A stretch of DNA of 64,000 bases from Rostrohypoxylon terebratum. Its lineage: Eukaryota; Ascomycota; Sordariomycetes; Xylariales; Hypoxylaceae. This document shows positions 21,919-31,896 of the stretch, piece after piece. Location of the stretch: the NCBI GenBank assembly GCA_022497145.1, contig MU385990.1:1-64000 (forward strand), written 5' to 3'. A program made the position numbers and the translations under genes. How positions within the stretch are numbered: position 1 is the first letter of the stretch; each line of letters begins with the position of its first letter. The notes under the pieces were generated by a model. It was not told the origin of the DNA. It searched no databases and saw nothing but the letters and a program-made list of their open reading frames with translations.

Positions 21919-22919
21919 ATGAGCAGCCCACGCAGAAGAATCGAGACAGATGTATGTCTATCTCCACGTATTCTCCTTTTCAAGGTATCGTTGTTACAAA
22001 TCATAGGTCGCTAACAACCCTCGAAACCAGGTCATGAAGATGTATGATAACTAACCTCCGCCGGCGAACCCGACTCCCCAACTAATTGTCCTAGGCTCAT
22101 GTCCGACTATGAGGTGACTCTAGTCAATGACAATAGTCAGTGGCCCTTCCGTCTCCTATCGCTTCATACAGCGCCATACTAACTTACCGCAGTGTAAGCT
22201 AGCTCGTCTAACACAATCTGTTGTTCCGAGGCCTCACACATTTCCAGGCAAGAGTTCTACGTCCGGTTCAAGGGACCGGCTGAGAGTTAGTAACAATGTT
22301 GGAATATTTAACTTTATGTTGACCCCTAACCGACATTAGCGCCCTTCGAGAACGGTATTTGGAAAGTTCACGTAGAGCTCCCCGATCAGTATCCATACAA
22401 ATCACCCAGTATCGGCTTTGTCAACCGAATCTTCCACCCCAATATTGATGAGCTGTAAGTTGGCTGGAACTCGACATCACCACCATATTAAAGGGTTGGG
22501 TACAATTTCAAGGCAGGGCTAAGCAAGGCAACTTGCCACAATAGGTCCGGTTCGGTCTGTCTAGACGTTATTAACCAGACGTGGTCTCCCATGTTTGATA
22601 TGATCAACATTTTCGAGGTCTTCCTCCCACAGCTCCTAAGATATCCCAATCCTGCCGACCCATTGAACGGAGAAGCTGCGGCGCTTTTGATGCGCGAGCC
22701 TAAGAGCTACGACGCCAAAGTCAAGGGTTTGCTTATCCCCTGATACTGAATACCTGGCAGTGTGGTTGGCTAATGTTGACAATAGAGTATGTTCAGAAGT
22801 ATGCGAGCAAGGATGCTGCGGATGAAGCTGGGGCGGAGAGCGAAGACGACGACGACATGTCCTCAGTTGCTAGTTTCGGGGAAGACGATGAGCCCGCGGG
22901 CCAGATGGATGATGTATAA
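21919..22919 (+). CDS. ubc8: Ubiquitin-conjugating enzyme E2 (UBC8/UBE2H family)
   Basis: A 184-residue E2 assembled from eight exons: 21919-21951, 22031-22041 (11 nt), 22095-22135, 22193 (1 nt), 22248-22285, 22340-22454, 22545-22726 and 22786-22919. The product starts MSSPRRRIETDVMKMLMSDY. It contains [20 protein letters not shown] and the active site SGSVCLDVINQTW (Cys85), and has an acidic tail ending AGQMDDV. This is the typical UBC8/UBE2H architecture; in yeast Ubc8 acts with the GID/CTLH ligase in degrading gluconeogenic enzymes. Every junction keeps phase. The single-T exon between introns 22136-22192 (GTCAGT, TACTAAC, GCAG) and 22194-22247 (GTAAGC, CCAG) gives VNDNMQEFY, the residues expected for the family. 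Using one intron with the GTGGCC donor at 22140 would instead give VNDNSQQEFY. The gene is convergent with Saf4. Confidence 0.93.
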
Positions 22920-23374
22920 AGTGGCTTATCGACGCCGGATGAGTCGTGTCTCGCATACTTCTCCGTTCAACTAATGGCATACATTGCGTTCTCTGGATTA
23001 CGGAGTAATACGGTTCCCTTCTGGTAGTTACGGATGGCATTTGGTGTCGCTGCATGGGATTTGCAAATTTGCATAAAGAAATCAAGCCGGGCACTGGAGT
23101 TCCCATCATCTTCAAACGGCTGGCATTGATTTTATTTAATACTTGCGGTGTGCTTCTCTCTCGAGGGGAGGATTACGTCAGATCGCGAGATTGAGCACTA
23201 CTTCGGTTGCTTTAGTGTTAGATGAAGGACATCAATCATACATTTACATTACCATGATCACCTGTGAACCCGACTGTGCCTAATTACATGTTGCGCTTCG
23301 TTATATGACCGGGGTATCTTGTAATGACCAAAACCAAAACCAACCCTGAACGCCGTGTCTAATGCAATGATGCG
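22920..23374. other. Convergent intergenic spacer
   Basis: 455 bp between the converging UBC8 and Saf4 genes, presumably holding both 3' untranslated regions. No other structure is seen. Confidence 0.5.
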
Positions 23375-24562
23375 TTAATCCGAGTCGTAATCGACTAGCA
23401 CCGCCGATGATGCTGCCGTCTTCTCTCTCTCTTCCCTTCCCACGTCCACCATATTCCTTTCTTCCGATCCGGATTCGTTGGGTCTCTCTGACTCATGCTC
23501 CGGTTTCGATTCTGGCTCTGACCTTTTCCTCTTGATTCCCATAATCCTAGATGAGCTCTTAGCGACTTCTCCGCTGCTGCGATCTAGGGACAGGAAAGGG
23601 TCCTGAGCCACTCTTGTATTGCCCACGATCTCCGATACTAGGCTCTCCCGCATCTGCGCGGCGGCGACTTCAGACTTCAGCCTTTTACTCTTGCCTTGAG
23701 TCTGAGTCTTCGCGCTTTTCCCCTCCTCCTCCTTCACAGCCGCGCCAATACCAAAGAGCGGCTTCGCCAACGCCTTCCTCCCCATCTCCTCCTCTCTCTC
23801 ATGACTCGCGGGCCTAAAATCCACGAGCGCGGCCCTCCTCGCGTCGTCCTCGCTCGCCGCCACAAGCTCGATCCCCAAGCTCATCCTATCGCGCAGCTCC
23901 TCCGTCCCCAGCGCCTCTCTCTCGCGCTCTTTCCTCCCGACCCTAAACGCATCCCTCAGCTTCTTGTTGCGCTCGTACGGGTCCTCCCACAACCTCCTAC
24001 TCTCCTCCTCCAACTCGCCGATGCGGTGCTTCGCCTCCTCCAGCACCTGGCGGTCCTTAATCGTCTTCTCGAGCTTCGCGAACGCGTCCGTCCTTAGCGC
24101 CTCCCTCTCCCTATCCGTGAGTATGGCCACCGAGGACGAAACCAGCGAGTCATCGCCATCCTTGCCGTCCCCCGTATCCCTCTTCCTCGCGCCCTCGACC
24201 ACCACATACGCCGTGTTCGCAGGATCGGTGCGGATCTCGATCGCGCCGCCGCACGCCGGGTGGCGCATGCGGAAGGCGTAGATGGGCGTGCTGTGGTAGT
24301 TCCCGACCTTATGCTTCGTCGCGTTGAAGCGCACGCCCTGGCCTATGATCGTCGGCTTGCCTTTCTTCGCGCTTGCGGCGCCGGAGGAGGAGGGGGGAGG
24401 GTACTCGCAGTGCAGACACCATATCGCGAAGGGCATCTCGAACCGCACCGTCTGCATCCCGTCTTGCGAGATGCCTGGCGGCCGCTTCTTGTGAAGCGCG
24501 TTGCCGCTCGTCGTCCCCTCGAGGTCCGGCGGGACGTACCGGCCCATGTTGAAGCCCTGCAT
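23375..24562 (-). CDS. saf4: Saf4/CCDC130-like splicing factor (CWC16 family)
   Basis: An intronless frame that is open from 24655, but the conserved protein starts at the internal Met at 24562: MQGFNMGRYVPPDLEGTTSG. This gives 395 residues. Family blocks are visible: FEMPFAIWCLHCEYPP with a CxxC pair, IGQGVRFNATKHKVGNYHST, then RHPACGGAIEIRTDP and AYVVVEGARKRDTG. The rest is a charged coiled-coil region (about residues 170-250) and a basic, Ser/Glu-rich tail. Yju2/Cwc16-type proteins associate with the spliceosome around the catalytic steps, and Saf4 is the CCDC130 branch. The upstream 31 residues are probably 5' leader read in frame. The gene is divergent from the secreted-protein gene at 25527. 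Confidence 0.9.
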   Translation of the reverse strand: MQGFNMGRYVPPDLEGTTSGNALHKKRPPGISQDGMQTVRFEMPFAIWCLHCEYPPPSSSGAASAKKGKPTIIGQGVRFNATKHKVGNYHSTPIYAFRMRHPACGGAIEIRTDPANTAYVVVEGARKRDTGDGKDGDDSLVSSSVAILTDREREALRTDAFAKLEKTIKDRQVLEEAKHRIGELEEESRRLWEDPYERNKKLRDAFRVGRKEREREALGTEELRDRMSLGIELVAASEDDARRAALVDFRPASHEREEEMGRKALAKPLFGIGAAVKEEEGKSAKTQTQGKSKRLKSEVAAAQMRESLVSEIVGNTRVAQDPFLSLDRSSGEVAKSSSRIMGIKRKRSEPESKPEHESERPNESGSEERNMVDVGREEREKTAASSAVLVDYDSD

Positions 24563-25526
24563 GTCGGCGGTTGATGCGAGGCTTTTCGCGGATATGGATA
24601 AGTGGCGATGGAGGCTTTTTCGGCTGTTGATTGCTGTTTGTTCGTAGAGTTTCAAAGGTTCGATGCAGTAATAAGCTTCAGAACAACTTTCAGCAGAGCA
24701 ACTTGAATCAGCGTTGATAAGATAAGCTTATCGGGCTATAATGATAAATACCCCGCTAATATTCTCTAAATGCATATGAAAGGGACATTCCCTCTTATGA
24801 GTGTTTATGCATAACTCGGGTACTATCAGGACGTCTCGAAAGCCTCTGACGCTTCGAGTACCTAAGGTATCTTTAGAAACCCCCAAATGACTTCCATATG
24901 AGTTTCTCGTTTTTTCTAACAATCTACCTATATTTACGACTCGGTCACCCTACAGGTCACCGTTGTACGACGTCCTGAGGCCCCAAAGTAATCTCAAACC
25001 CCCAATCACCTCTCCTTCTCGCGCGATCATAATTTAACGGCCCAAATCGACGTCACACCTACTCTCTCATCTTATTTTGGCAACCTAAGCGGGTCCGGGG
25101 TACGCATGTAGATCGCGACGGGAGCGAGGCGCGAAGGATTGCGGCTATATCAGGTTCCTATTCAAGGCTCCAACCTCCTGCCCTGTAAAGAATGATTTTC
25201 AGCCGCGCGAGCGGGTAGATCTCGATCCAAACCATGCAATATCGCTGGAGTTGGAAGCTTAGCGATGTAGGTTTGCGGCGAAGTTGGTGCTGTGGTAAAA
25301 GATTGTAGGGAGATGTGAATGAAGATGCAAGTAATGGCTGATGCCATCGCGACATATGGCTGGAATGAGAAACAAATGCACTTTAAGGCGTATAGATAGG
25401 AGAGCTAGATATGTAAATCATTGATATAGTATAATATGAGATGTTTGTTCGCCATCACCATGCCTTGAACTATCGTATACCCTCCTTACCTCAAGCCCTA
25501 ACACTCATTAAGTCCAGTCATTCAAA
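24563..25526. other. Divergent promoter region
   Basis: About 960 bp separate the divergent Saf4 and secreted-protein genes. The sequence is AT-rich in 24720-24940 and 25370-25440. No recognisable binding-site cluster is supported. Confidence 0.5.
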
Positions 25527-27126
25527 ATGGCGAAGTCACTCCTTAGTTTCCTTGTCTTCTCACAGGCTATAATAGCCTTCCCAACAGAGCACCCATCCGG
25601 TTCCCCCAAGTCCACGAACAAAGCCAAAAGATGCGGTCCAGTATCCCAATTCTACGGACAGAACGCCAGCGCCTGGCAAATCCACAAAACAGACCAATGG
25701 CTCGATTCCTGGGCGAACACGTACGGGAAAAACATCTCCGCCAACCCCAACGGATTCGCCGCCACCTTCGGACAATGGGCCATCGGCAACCCAGACTGGA
25801 CCTGCCGCGACGACGGGTCCGCCAGCTCGTGCGATCTAGACCTATGCGACAACCGCGTATTGAACAACCTCGGTGACGACATGCGGAACGCATACTACGT
25901 GCTGGAAGCCGTGAACTGTCTACACACGTACTTCACCGGCCTATCGCAGGCGTTCGAAGTCAGCGCCATCGCAGCAGCACTTAGCAAGGAGTCTTGGAGC
26001 GAGACATTCTACAAGCCCAAGAACAACGACAAGACCCTTTCGACGCTGAAGGAGGCCCTGAACGCCGTGACCACGGTGATCGGCATCGGCGCTTCGTTCG
26101 CGGGACTAGGTGAGGGAATGGCGGTGGTAGGGGCCATCGGGGGCGCGATGTCGACCGTCGCCAGCGGTGCATCGGCCGCCGGGTCGTTGCAGCTTCAATC
26201 AGCGTGAGTCCTCACCCAAACCCCTTGTCCTTGCCCACCCCAAATTCCCTCCTACCAACCAAATCCCTACTAACAACCCCTTCAGTAAAGACGACACCTT
26301 CAAAAAAGACGCCGACCTCGGTGCCGTGCTCTCCAAGGTCGTCGTCGAGTCCATGAAGAGCTTCACCGCCGCCAACAACCAGCTGATGACCGGCTCCAAC
26401 TACGACAACACGGGGGACATAAAGTCCTACCTCAGCGGCGGCGCCTTCGTGAGCTTCCCCGGCGTCGACAAGAACGCTGTCATCGATGTTATGAACGCCT
26501 TCCTCCTCGGCAACGCTGTGAATGAGCTCTGGCGGCAGCAGAAGATATTCATCTTGGGCGGGGGAAATTGCGGAGACGGCCAGGGGATTGGGAGCGGGCC
26601 GAAGGATTACAGTCTTTGTAAAGATGGGAAGGTGTGGTATTTGTACTATTGGCACGAGGGTAATGGCGATTTCTTGTCGAATAAGCAGTGGGGGTATGTG
26701 ACAATGCCTCCAGGAGCGGACAAGTTGGGACAGGGCGATTATGCGGGCGTTAATGTGTCGGATGTGATCAGTTCGTCCCTCGATTCGTATAACGTGGCCG
26801 AGTACGCATACGACGCGAACAAAGCTTCCGAGCGCGTTCACGAGGCGCTACAACAAGGATGGAGAAATCCTGGAGCCCAGTGCCCGTCATGGGAGGGCAC
26901 TTTCACGATCCCGGTTTGCGACGTGGGCGGCGCCGTGGGTCAAAACTGGCTTGACAAGCAGTACATCTTGGAGGAGTACGGCAGTAATGCCAGGCCAGTG
27001 TGGTGCGGTCCCATCTGCAGCAATGATTGGGACAAGACGAAGCGATTCATCAATGCTGCAAATATGAATGGCTTCAAAAGCCCGAAACATATCTGCACTG
27101 ACAAAGGAGTTGACATCAAATATTAA
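25527..27126 (+). CDS. Secreted protein of unknown function with Gly/Ala-rich hydrophobic core
   Basis: Two exons (25527-26203 and 26286-27126; the 82-bp intron has a GTGAGT donor) give 505 residues. A signal peptide (MAKSLLSFLVFSQAIIAFP) starts the protein. The N-terminal domain contains CRDDGSASSCDLDLCDN and NAYYVLEAVNCLHTYF. A long hydrophobic Gly/Ala-rich stretch follows (about residues 183-225: IGIGASFAGLGEGMAVVGAI and on), resembling a glycine-zipper helix pair. The C-terminal domain is polar with several Cys (GGGNCGDGQGIG, YSLCKDGKVWYLYYW, PVWCGPICSNDW). I do not know a named function. Such proteins are recurrent in plant-associated and wood-decay ascomycetes. The splice keeps frame (QSA-KDDTF). 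It converges with the membrane-protein gene, 76 bp away. Confidence 0.8.
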
Positions 27127-27202
27127 TTCGAGAAGGCGGCAGACAATATTCTCGTATTTCTTTAATATAGGTAGATCATCAATCATGATGGGCGTGGTGT
27201 TG

Positions 27203-28543
27203 CTAGAATGTATCATTGCGGTTTCCAAACTCCACTTCTTCTAGGGTCGAGACATGCCTCATCAGGGTTGAGTTGAAAGCACCAAGACACGTACCTGTGA
27301 AATTGCGTACCCAAAACTCGCCATCCCCAAGTGTGTTGTTATCCAGGTCGACTCTGGGCTTGGCAGTTGACACCCCAAAGCCTGGGGATTCATCTAAGCC
27401 TACTTCGATCACATCAGTTATCTGACCATTTGAACACGCGCTAGAATCCCCATAATCGAGTGGAGCGCTAGTCCATCGTCCACAGGCCGTGCTTCTTGTT
27501 TCGATACAAGAGACAATGACCATTACTAAAGCCATGCCCATGATTATTCCAGTATATGCTTTATACCATCTAGACGCGAGGCATGGGATGGTAGTCGACG
27601 TGTGACCTCGTGCTAGATAGTAGCCGCAAATGAGTGACGCAGTTGAGAGAAATATAAAATAAAATAGCGCGACCAAAAACGCCGTAAAGGTAAATTCCTT
27701 CCCGCCATCAGGCTGTAATATGAATAGCAGGGTAACCCCTAAAAGGAACAGGGTTGGAAGCAGAAATATCGCCCGAAAGGCTTTGCTAGCCCAGTAGGAT
27801 GTTGGCAGGAACCTATCCTCCTGTAAGACTGGCGCTGATAAGTCTTCATGCAAGAGACTATCATGAGAGACTCGTCTATCGCCGTCTTTGGTGGGGATAT
27901 CCTGGAGTTCTGGACCGTGTGAGCTGCTCTGCGCCATCGAATACATGAACTCGTCTGTGAGCCAAATTGCACAAAAGAGCCGGACAAGGCCGATGAATGC
28001 CAATGGAAAGAAGATCAAGTCGACCCCCATATAAGTTACGAACCCATCGCGAGAGTGACTGCCATCTCCCAATGCCAGGACAATGGAAACGACATTTTGA
28101 AGGCCCTGTAATGTGACTATCACGGTTTTGAGGAATTCGGTCGAGAACAAGTTGACTCGGGTATCTCGAGGTAAACGCGTGCAGTATGGTGAACTAAGAG
28201 TGACCATCTCTTCTGAGCCATCCCAGCCGTGTGATGTCCAGAAGAGCGCGTTAGTAGCAGCTAGGTCTCTCCTATCCCATGTCCTAGCTCGAATACGTCG
28301 ATCCGTAATAGCTGCATACCGCCACAAAATTGAGGTCGGATTATATAAGGCGATGCGCTCATTCCACTTTGGGTGACGGGGACTCAGGTATGATGGTAGA
28401 GGAAAGCCAGCAACAATGTGAGCAATGAGTGGCGCTAGGCAAAGGGTGAAGAGAGAGCACCATTCTACAAATGTGACGTCTCCGCTCTGGTATTTGAGGC
28501 GATATACCCAAAAGCTTCCTGAACGACTCTCATATTCAGCCAT
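27203..28543 (-). CDS. Multi-pass membrane protein of unknown function
   Basis: A single 446-residue frame. Hydrophobic segments that look membrane-spanning are near residues 28-50 (WCSLFTLCLAPLIAHIVAGF), 135-158, 170-192 (DLIFFPLAFIGLVRLFCAIW), 263-283 (AIFLLPTLFLLGVTLLFIL), 288-312 and 335-355. A hydrophilic loop of about 65 residues lies between the fourth and fifth. The C-terminal 90 residues are polar with NFTG and FNST sequons and two cysteines, suggesting an extracytoplasmic tail. I do not recognise the family; it looks like a fungal lineage-specific integral membrane protein. The start MAEYESRSGSFWVYRL is the only Met ahead of the first membrane segment. Confidence 0.7.
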   Translation of the reverse strand: MAEYESRSGSFWVYRLKYQSGDVTFVEWCSLFTLCLAPLIAHIVAGFPLPSYLSPRHPKWNERIALYNPTSILWRYAAITDRRIRARTWDRRDLAATNALFWTSHGWDGSEEMVTLSSPYCTRLPRDTRVNLFSTEFLKTVIVTLQGLQNVVSIVLALGDGSHSRDGFVTYMGVDLIFFPLAFIGLVRLFCAIWLTDEFMYSMAQSSSHGPELQDIPTKDGDRRVSHDSLLHEDLSAPVLQEDRFLPTSYWASKAFRAIFLLPTLFLLGVTLLFILQPDGGKEFTFTAFLVALFYFIFLSTASLICGYYLARGHTSTTIPCLASRWYKAYTGIIMGMALVMVIVSCIETRSTACGRWTSAPLDYGDSSACSNGQITDVIEVGLDESPGFGVSTAKPRVDLDNNTLGDGEFWVRNFTGTCLGAFNSTLMRHVSTLEEVEFGNRNDTF

Positions 28544-30123
28544 CGTTAATACCTAGAATCTAGATATGGGTGAAGAAATTAGCACAATATGTTGGTGTAG
28601 AATGGGGATTAATCCAGCCTTAAAAATGATATCACAAATCATTTACATCATAGGTACACCCTCATTTGTTAGTTTTCAGCTCTCGTGATGATCTACGTGT
28701 AGATCTTGAAGTAGCCAAGCCCCTATTTTTGTATGTCTTACAAAGCCTCAAGCCATGTTTGATCAAGAGGTAATCCTTGGAGAAGCTGGCATATGAATCA
28801 TTTGGCGCTGTAATCATACTGACAAGAGCCATGAATCCTAGATATAACATTGTGAATATCAGGGTATTCCCAGATAGATATCTTGCACATGTTGGAAATA
28901 AACAGCTGGCGAGTCGAACTCACTTCTCGAATTTCAACTCACGCCAACTCGTTGGGAGAATAGGGCCAAGACCTTCACCCGGGATGTCGATAGGCGACAA
29001 TCGTCTTGGCTTATGTACATCGCTACCCCGCCAGTGGAGGAACACATTCAATCAAGCATCGCGATCGGCGTGGCGAGAGCGGGGTTTCCGCACCAACCTC
29101 CACGGTCCTCCAGCGTCTCGCGTAGTATCAGAAAACAAAAGCTAATGCGTCGTCAGCTAGTGATGTCTGTGGCGTCTGGCATACCAACAATAGCGACAAA
29201 CTACAAACTACAGGCAGGAATTCGCAGTTTGGGGGATCGCATCGCGCTTAAGGATTGTTTGCCCCACTGGACATCGCATGATGGGCGTGAGATTAATAAT
29301 AGGCAATGATGCCCATAGATGGACTCCAAAACTTGAACGGTACCGACTTACTCTGCGAATGATAATAGCGTAGAAACAATCCTCCTTGGAAGTTCTTTTT
29401 GTCTTCCAAACAGTGGACCCCTTGGCCTCCATGTAGGTAGGTAATAAGCAATTGAAGGGATAGAAGCATTGAGAATGAAAGAGTCGAACAATAAGGCCAG
29501 CGTTTTTACTATTAACTATTAACAGTGTTCCAAACTTGGCTAGGTTAAAGTTTCCAGTGTTACAAAAGCGTCACAGCAAGCCAAAGTAGGCTGCGTAGGA
29601 TGTAGCGACCCTGTTACCTGATCCACATCTTTCAGCTGGATGTTACCCTAGTGCATGAAGCGTACCTGCATAGGTATATAGCATCCAGACAACGGTTATA
29701 TGTTCATATGGGTCGCTACCTGGTATATAGTAGATTTGCTACAATTGCCAGTAAATGCTACTAGGTACATAGGTAAATTTCTTGCCACAGATCTCGTGAT
29801 AGAGACATGTCAAATTGGGAGAAAAATAGTGTTTTGCAATTTTTAAAGAGTTTTGCATTGGCCAAATACACACAATATTATGCCATTTCCTGATGCAACA
29901 TGGATATGTGCTAATAGGAATCGCATCCAAATCCGTCCTTCGCCTGCGATAAGAAAAGGAATAGCATCTCACTCGGTCACGTCATCCCTTGACTTGAAGT
30001 AGACCATAATCGTCTCGTATTCCATGCCACGCGTGTAAAAGAAACACAAAATCTATTCCACATGCAAACCCATCACCAACCCCTTTTCATATTTGCCAAA
30101 CCTCCCACCAACGAAGCCTTTCC
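28544..30123. other. Intergenic region
   Basis: About 1.6 kb between two minus-strand genes. Open frames here (28777-29145, 29208-29432) have no motif and no consistent coding character. The right side holds the GH72 3' end. Confidence 0.45.
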
Positions 30124-31896
30124 TTATAGGACAAACATACCCACACCCGAAACAAATGCGGTAACGACGTAGGCCACGAGGAAAGCACTTCCATAGTTGA
30201 AGAAAGCCGGAGCGCCCATAGTACCAGCGGCAGCGCCCTTAGACGAGCTGCTAGCCGCAGTGCCCTGCTGTCCAGTCGGGCTGACGACACTTCCTTGTCC
30301 GTTGGTACCGGCAGCCGAGATCAAAGCCTCGCAGCCAGATGAGGTAGTCGGGCTCTGAGTCTTGGCCAGTCCGCTGAAGTCACAAGCGCTGGCCGACTTG
30401 CTGTTGCCCACATAGTACTGGTTGGCAACCCACGCGAGCTGCTGCTTGGGAGAGCATCCCGAAAGGGCACCGTAAGTACCAGTAGTGGCGTTGTGTGCAA
30501 TACCATCGCAGAAGTCTTCGTTAGCTCCGCAGATGTAGTTGAAAACGGCAGCGTACGAGTCCTCATCGTCAGAGTCAACATTGCAAGATAAGGCTGAAAC
30601 CTCGCAAGTGCAAAGTTGAGGGTTCACAACAGGGGGCAGAGGCGAGGCCTTGGCAGCCCACGTAGTGCCGCCAACGCTAGGGCAGGCCGGAGCGGTGTTG
30701 GAAGGCTTGTAGGCGCTCGATTGGGTGATCGAAGGAGTGACCTTGGCTAATTGTGACGAAAGCGAGGTGAAATCGGGGTAGGGAGAAACGCTGCTGCCGC
30801 TGACCTCAACTAAACCGTACTGGTTCTCGGAGTAGAACCACTCGTATACGATACCACCGGAGAAGACGGAAGTCATATTGCCGTAGAGAACAGCAACCTC
30901 GGTGAAAGGTCTGTGGGTAGCGCCGCCATCGATACCCTCAATGCAACCATATTCGGCGAAGAAGACAGGGACGGGGTAGTCCTGGAAGAAGGTGACACGC
31001 TCGCCATACGACGAGGTGACGTAGTTGCTATCACCGCACCACGAGTAGACGTTGTATCCCCAAAAGTCGATGGAGGTAGTGGTGCCATCAATAGGCTCAC
31101 AGGCGAAATAGTGGGCAAGCTCGTCTCGGCTGGGAACATCAGCGGTGGCGTAACCTACACCAAGGGTACTACGGTAGTTCATGTTCTTGATGTAGCCCTT
31201 AGTGTCACGGACGGCAGCCTTGACGAAAGCGGCGGCGGCAGTCTGGTTCTGGGCGCTCACGACTTCGTTGCCAGCAAAGAAGCCGATGACGTTCTTGTAC
31301 TTGCTGAGAGCATCAACAACGGAAGTGTAACGAGTGTAAAGTCCAACATTCCACTCGGGATCGTTGCTATCAATCGAGGTACCAGGTTCACTGAGATCGG
31401 CGAAGACATAAATGTCGTTGGAAGCCAACTGCTCCATACAATCATCGTGGTTCTGGGTAGGGTCAATGGCGTAGACACGAATAACGTTGGTGAAGATCTG
31501 CTTCATGTAAGGAATGTCTCGCGAACACTTGGAAGCGTCCGACAGAGGGTCGGTATACTGAGTGTTGCTGCTGGACGTGCCATTGGGGTTGTAGTTCTCT
31601 TGGTAGGCAACACCCTTGATGTAGCTATTGATAAGGATTAGTTTTTGCCAAGACATATGGATGGGAGCGGGCGCGCTACGGTGCGCTCTCCGGTCTGCAA
31701 GGCTCGGCGACGGATGAGGCGGGCCGGGACGATGCTATGGTAAAGTTTGAACTTACAATTGAGAGCCGTTGTTGGAGTAGAAAAAGTGTTGGCCAACAGC
31801 CTTGATCTCTGGGATATCATCGTAACTAGCTGCGAATGCGCCGGACAATGAAGCCAGTCCCAAGGCGAGGGATGGCAAAGCCGAAGTCGACCACAT
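30124..31896 (-). CDS. GH72 beta-1,3-glucanosyltransferase with X8/CBM43 domain, GPI-anchored
   Basis: Two exons (31896-31757 and 31624-30124) joined across a 132-bp intron give 546 residues. Exon 1 encodes the signal peptide (MWSTSALPSLALGLASLSGA) and YDDIPEIKAVGQHFFYSNNG; the splice makes QFYIKGVAYQENYNPNG. Catalytic glutamates are Glu167 (FFAGNEVV) and Glu271 (FFAEYGCIEG). Residues about 375-470 form a cysteine-rich X8 domain (CTCEVSALSCNV to GCSPKQQLAWVANQYYVG). A Ser/Gly/Ala-rich stretch and a hydrophobic tail ending GVGMFVL mark a GPI attachment signal. The enzyme cuts and re-ligates beta-1,3-glucan chains in the wall (Gel/Gas family, the X8-bearing subgroup). The frame stays open in the intron 3' part to an ATG at 31656, but the signal peptide and conserved residues place the true start in exon 1. 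Confidence 0.93.

Noticed and set aside
26212..26841. 209-codon minus-strand frame
   Set aside because: It lies antisense to the second exon of the secreted protein gene and mirrors its codon bias.
30913..31641. 242-codon plus-strand frame
   Set aside because: Antisense shadow of the GH72 catalytic domain.
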